Translations under genes and position numbers: made by a program | Origin: Anabaena azotica FACHB-119 | GTDB lineage: Bacteria > Cyanobacteriota > Cyanobacteriia > Cyanobacteriales > Nostocaceae | Length of the DNA stretch: 64,000 nucleotides | Assembly: GCF_014697625.1 (NCBI RefSeq) | Contig: NZ_JACJSG010000033.1 | Coordinates: 1-64,000, forward strand | Direction of reading: 5' to 3' | The notes under the pieces: model-generated | Seen by the model: only the letters and a program-made list of their open reading frames with translations | What the model was told of the DNA's origin: nothing | The model's database searches: none | In this document: in pieces, positions 61,030 through 64,000 of the stretch | Numbering within the stretch: position 1 is the first letter of the stretch | Layout of the letters: each line of letters begins with the position of its first letter

Positions 61030-64000
61030 TTGCTGACTGCTCCTAGTGCTTTAATTGTTGCTTGCTGTGCCTGAGTTAACCCAACTGCTCCCGTAATATT
61101 CATCCCTTCGTAAGGTCTATGCGCTCGGAGAATTTGTATACAGTCGCCAGTATGAATACTCCATAGTCTGATGGTTTCGTCGGCGCTGCTACTTGCCAAG
61201 GTTTCCCCATCTGGACTAAAAGCTACGGATAAGACTTGGCTGGTATGTCCGCGCCATGTCTTGAGACATTGACCGCTATTTACAGCCCAAAGTTTCACAG
61301 TTTGGTCGGCGCTACCACTAGCTAAGGTTTGTCCGTCGTGGCTGAAGCTGATGGATGAGACTTGATTTGTATGTTCTGATAAAGTTTTCAGGTTTTTACC
61401 TGTCTGCACATCCCAAAGTTTTACAGTATGGTCAGCACCAGCACTTGCCAAGATACGCCCATCGGGACTGAAAGCTACAGCTAATACAGCATTGGTGTGT
61501 CCTCGGAAGATTTGCAGACATTCCCCAGTCTGCAAGTGCCAAATTCTGATGGTTTGGTCGGCGCTGGCTGTGGCTACCCCATCAGAACTGAAAGCTACGG
61601 ATAAAACTGCATTTGTATGTCCTGAGAAAATATCCAGACATTCTCCTGTTTGAGTATCCCAAATTCTCGCTGTTTGATCGGCGCTACCACTGGCAAATGT
61701 CTGTCCATTGGGACTAAAAGCCACTGACCAAACAGTTTCTTGGTGTTCGGTTAAGGTCTTGAGACATTGCCCGGTTTCTAGATCCCACAATTTGATACTG
61801 CGGTCAGCGCTACTACTGAGGAGGATGGCTTGTTGGGGATGAGGTGCAATTGCTAAAATATGATTTGTATGCCCAGTCAATGTTTTGATACATTGTCCTG
61901 TCGCTATATCCCACAGTCGAATTAGTTGGTCATGGCTGGTAGGGGCGCACATCTGTGCGCCCCCACAGAACACAATGGCTGATATTTGGTTAGTATATCC
62001 TTGTAATGTTCTGATACACTGCCCTGTCGCCGTATCCCACAGGCGAATTACTTGGTCATCTCCGCCACTAGCTAGGACTGAGCTATCAGCATTAAATACT
62101 ACCGTCCGTACCCAGTTTTCATGACCTGATAAGACTCGCAGACAATTTCGGGTGACAACATCCCACAACCTAATGGTTTGGTCAGCACTAGCACTAGCAA
62201 TCATTAATCCATCGGAACTAAAACTGACTGATAAAATCGAGTTACTATGCCCTGATAAAGTGCTGATACACTGCGCTGTTTCCATATCCCAAAGTTTGAT
62301 TGTATGGTCATCGCTACCACTGGCTAAAATTCTCTTGTCACTCCAAGCAAGAGACTGGATAGTTGCACGATGACCATAGAAACTATGCAGATATTCCCCT
62401 GTCTGTGCATTCCACAATCTGATGGGTTCATCGCCGCCAGATGTCGCCAACAGTGAGCCATCGGGACTCAATGCTACTATCTGAATCTGATTGCTGTGGT
62501 CTTGTAGGGTGGCTAAAGATTTCCCTGTGTGAAGATCCCACAGAGTGACAGTTTGATTTCTGCCGCGACTGACAAGAATGTTACCTATAGGATGAGGTGC
62601 AATCGCTAATATTTGGCTAGTATATCGTTGTATGGTTCTAGTAGTTTGCCCTGTATTTATATCCCAAAACTGGATGCTTTGGTCTGCACTATGACTAATT
62701 AAAGTTTGACCATCAAGGCTGAAATATAAGGACTTGATCGCCTGGACGTTACCCCGCAAAGTTAAATGTAATTGACCATCCGCCACAAGCCACAGATGTA
62801 TCTCGCCATTATCATCACCCGTGGCTAAAAATTCTCCATCTGGGCTAAAGGCTGCTGATAAAATGCTACCAAAGATTTGCCTAAAAACTGATTTGGAGAA
62901 ATGTGCATTGCTAAAATTGACACGGTGTAAATTTACGCCTCTCAGGTCAGCTTGCCAAATTGGTAGATGGGAAAAGTCATAATCACTTAAGTCAGTTTCT
63001 AAATGATGCAGCAGGTTAAGAATATTACCAGCTAAATAACCAGACTCCAGCGATGCTTGCTGACGCTGTGTAGCCAAAATTTGCATTAATTGTTGAGCGA
63101 TCGCTTTTTTGCTTCCCAATTGCCGCAATAATTCTGCAATTAAGGGCTTGACAATTAAACGTATTTGTGATTCTTTAATATAATCTTTCGCTGTGGCTTT
63201 GACAATTGCGTGGGTTATCGGTAGGGGCGCACTGTGCATCCCTACATTCTGCATCCCTGCAACAATTTCCGCAGATACCTGTGCCAAAAAACGCTCTGTG
63301 ACATATTCCATAATCACGGGTTGTTGCGTAAACCCGATCATGCTCTGTTCAATGAGAGAACGTCGGAGTATTGATTCTACAGCTTCTAGAAGTTGGTGTT
63401 TGAGTAACTGGGGATAAATATCATCAGCTAATTCATACAGCGAAACACCCTCGCGGTTAATTGCTAACCAATACATGACGTTTTTTTCTGTCTGTGTCAG
63501 GCGTTCAAATTGTTGGTTGAGCAAGGTGCGGATGCTATTAAAACTAGAAATTCCTGTGGCGAGGAATGCAGAAACATCACCAGCAAATAAATCCTGAATT
63601 GCAGTGGCGACAATTTTTAAAGCTAGAGGATTTCCACTATATAAGTCAATTAGTTGCTGACTTTCTTGTTGGGATACAGACAAACCCTTAATTGTGAGGA
63701 TTTCCTGAGCTGCTGTATTTAACCCTGTTAATTGTAGCGATCGCACTGGTAAAATTTCCCCAGCCAAAGCAGCAATTTCATTCGGCTTTTCCCGACTGGT
63801 AATTAATAAACAACTTTGGTGTGCAACTTCGCCGACAAGCCGCAGCAATTCACCATACCCCTCATACTCTGCTGGAAAACTACCTGCATAACTGCTATCC
63901 TGCATCAAAGTTTCCAGATTATCCAACACCAACAAACAACGATGCTGGCGCAGATATTCCATCAACTTAGAGATTTTCAGAGCGGTTGTATTGGGTAATT
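61026..64000 (-). CDS. WD40-STAND protein (NB-ARC-like), 5' end beyond the window
   Basis: At least 990 residues; the frame stays open to the right edge (LPNTTALKISKLMEYL), so the P-loop lies outside. Walker-B-like CLLVLDNLETL, then LLITSREKPNEI and an ARC/winged-helix region mark an NB-ARC type NTPase. A pentapeptide-like patch (IWQADLRGVNLHRVNFSNA) is followed by 14 WD40 repeats and a tail HRPYEGMNITGAVGLTQAQQATIKALGAV. STAND proteins are ligand-triggered sensors. A 30-bp palindromic repeat replaces the normal start of blade 8 (GGAQMCAPTSHDQ). The 3' ATGA overlap couples it to the hybrid kinase. Confidence 0.88.
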   Translation of the reverse strand, partial: LPNTTALKISKLMEYLRQHRCLLVLDNLETLMQDSSYAGSFPAEYEGYGELLRLVGEVAHQSCLLITSREKPNEIAALAGEILPVRSLQLTGLNTAAQEILTIKGLSVSQQESQQLIDLYSGNPLALKIVATAIQDLFAGDVSAFLATGISSFNSIRTLLNQQFERLTQTEKNVMYWLAINREGVSLYELADDIYPQLLKHQLLEAVESILRRSLIEQSMIGFTQQPVIMEYVTERFLAQVSAEIVAGMQNVGMHSAPLPITHAIVKATAKDYIKESQIRLIVKPLIAELLRQLGSKKAIAQQLMQILATQRQQASLESGYLAGNILNLLHHLETDLSDYDFSHLPIWQADLRGVNLHRVNFSNAHFSKSVFRQIFGSILSAAFSPDGEFLATGDDNGEIHLWLVADGQLHLTLRGNVQAIKSLYFSLDGQTLISHSADQSIQFWDINTGQTTRTIQRYTSQILAIAPHPIGNILVSRGRNQTVTLWDLHTGKSLATLQDHSNQIQIVALSPDGSLLATSGGDEPIRLWNAQTGEYLHSFYGHRATIQSLAWSDKRILASGSDDHTIKLWDMETAQCISTLSGHSNSILSVSFSSDGLMIASASADQTIRLWDVVTRNCLRVLSGHENWVRTVVFNADSSVLASGGDDQVIRLWDTATGQCIRTLQGYTNQISAIVFCGGAQMCAPTSHDQLIRLWDIATGQCIKTLTGHTNHILAIAPHPQQAILLSSSADRSIKLWDLETGQCLKTLTEHQETVWSVAFSPNGQTFASGSADQTARIWDTQTGECLDIFSGHTNAVLSVAFSSDGVATASADQTIRIWHLQTGECLQIFRGHTNAVLAVAFSPDGRILASAGADHTVKLWDVQTGKNLKTLSEHTNQVSSISFSHDGQTLASGSADQTVKLWAVNSGQCLKTWRGHTSQVLSVAFSPDGETLASSSADETIRLWSIHTGDCIQILRAHRPYEGMNITGAVGLTQAQQATIKALGAVSK
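61939..61968. repeat. 30-bp palindromic repeat, copy 2, inside a WD40 blade
   Basis: GGGGCGCACA-TC-TGTGCGCCCC (61942-61963) with flanks GTA and CACAG, inverse of 57875-57904 with one mismatch. In frame. Confidence 0.85.
63221..63245. repeat. degenerate copy of the palindromic repeat
   Basis: GTAGGGGCGCAC...GCATCCCTAC, sharing GTAGGGGCGCAC with copy 2. It encodes VGMHSAPLPI within the STAND part of the terminal WD40 gene. Confidence 0.55.

Overview
The window reads as chromosome of a filamentous, heterocyst-forming cyanobacterium of the Nostoc/Anabaena group. Three things point there: frequent HIP1 octamers (GCGATCGC) in genes, many heptameric short tandem repeats (STRRs such as TCAGTTA, AGTCAAT, AGGGGAC) in intergenic DNA, and a gene set rich in PAS/GAF sensor kinases, WD40-STAND proteins, a CyaC-type adenylate cyclase, KaiB/KaiC paralogs and cyanobacterial small families (KGK, Uma2, DUF4351). 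The species is inferred, not proven.

Layout. 0.8-3.9 kb (+): compact run of PRC-barrel protein, PRPP synthetase, phosphoribosyltransferase and alpha/beta hydrolase. 4.1-9.0 kb (+): GCS2-type carboxylate-amine ligase, pentapeptide-repeat protein and a P-type cation ATPase with a PEGLL motif. 9.2-14.6 kb (-): operon of a KaiC-like double-domain ATPase, two different KaiB-like proteins and a multi-PAS histidine kinase. It is followed by a six-domain response regulator that combines a DNA-binding domain with a GGDEF domain, and a single-domain response regulator. 18-25 kb: miniature transposon-like elements, a partly duplicated Rpn/DUF4351 gene, a DUF2157/GDYXXLXY pair, an RsmB-like methyltransferase and a SAM methyltransferase with a doubtful start codon. 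26-28 kb: S9 prolyl-oligopeptidase-type peptidase.

28.8-36.3 kb looks like an accessory/defence island: a 1.49 kb-codon NACHT-WD40 protein with a possible restriction-endonuclease-like N-terminal domain, an AbrB antitoxin with a truncated PIN toxin, a DUF433/DUF5615 pair, a HigBA pair, a hypothetical protein and a KGK-domain protein whose reading frame begins with a PIN-like remnant. tRNA-Gly(UCC) follows at 36.7 kb.

36.8-52.3 kb is mostly housekeeping and signalling: a TonB-like proline-rich protein, CyaC adenylate cyclase, a GNAT acetyltransferase, hisC, a YqiA-type esterase, glutathione reductase, leuD and leuC, a Uma2-family protein, a PrmA-like methyltransferase and a small zinc-ribbon protein. 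52.8-56 kb carries an ABC ATPase and a double-domain permease. They are followed by an IS200/IS605 element (tnpB and tnpA, divergent). The window closes with a dCACHE-HAMP-GAF hybrid histidine kinase translationally coupled to a WD40-STAND protein that runs off the right edge.

Recurring theme: dispersed repeats have moved into genes and gene starts. In-frame repeat insertions are visible in the phosphoribosyltransferase, NACHT-WD40, CyaC, glutathione reductase and terminal WD40 genes. STRRs sit directly against the start codons of hisC, the YqiA-like gene and the ABC permease. A filled and an empty copy of one miniature element occur in the same window and define a 4-bp target duplication.
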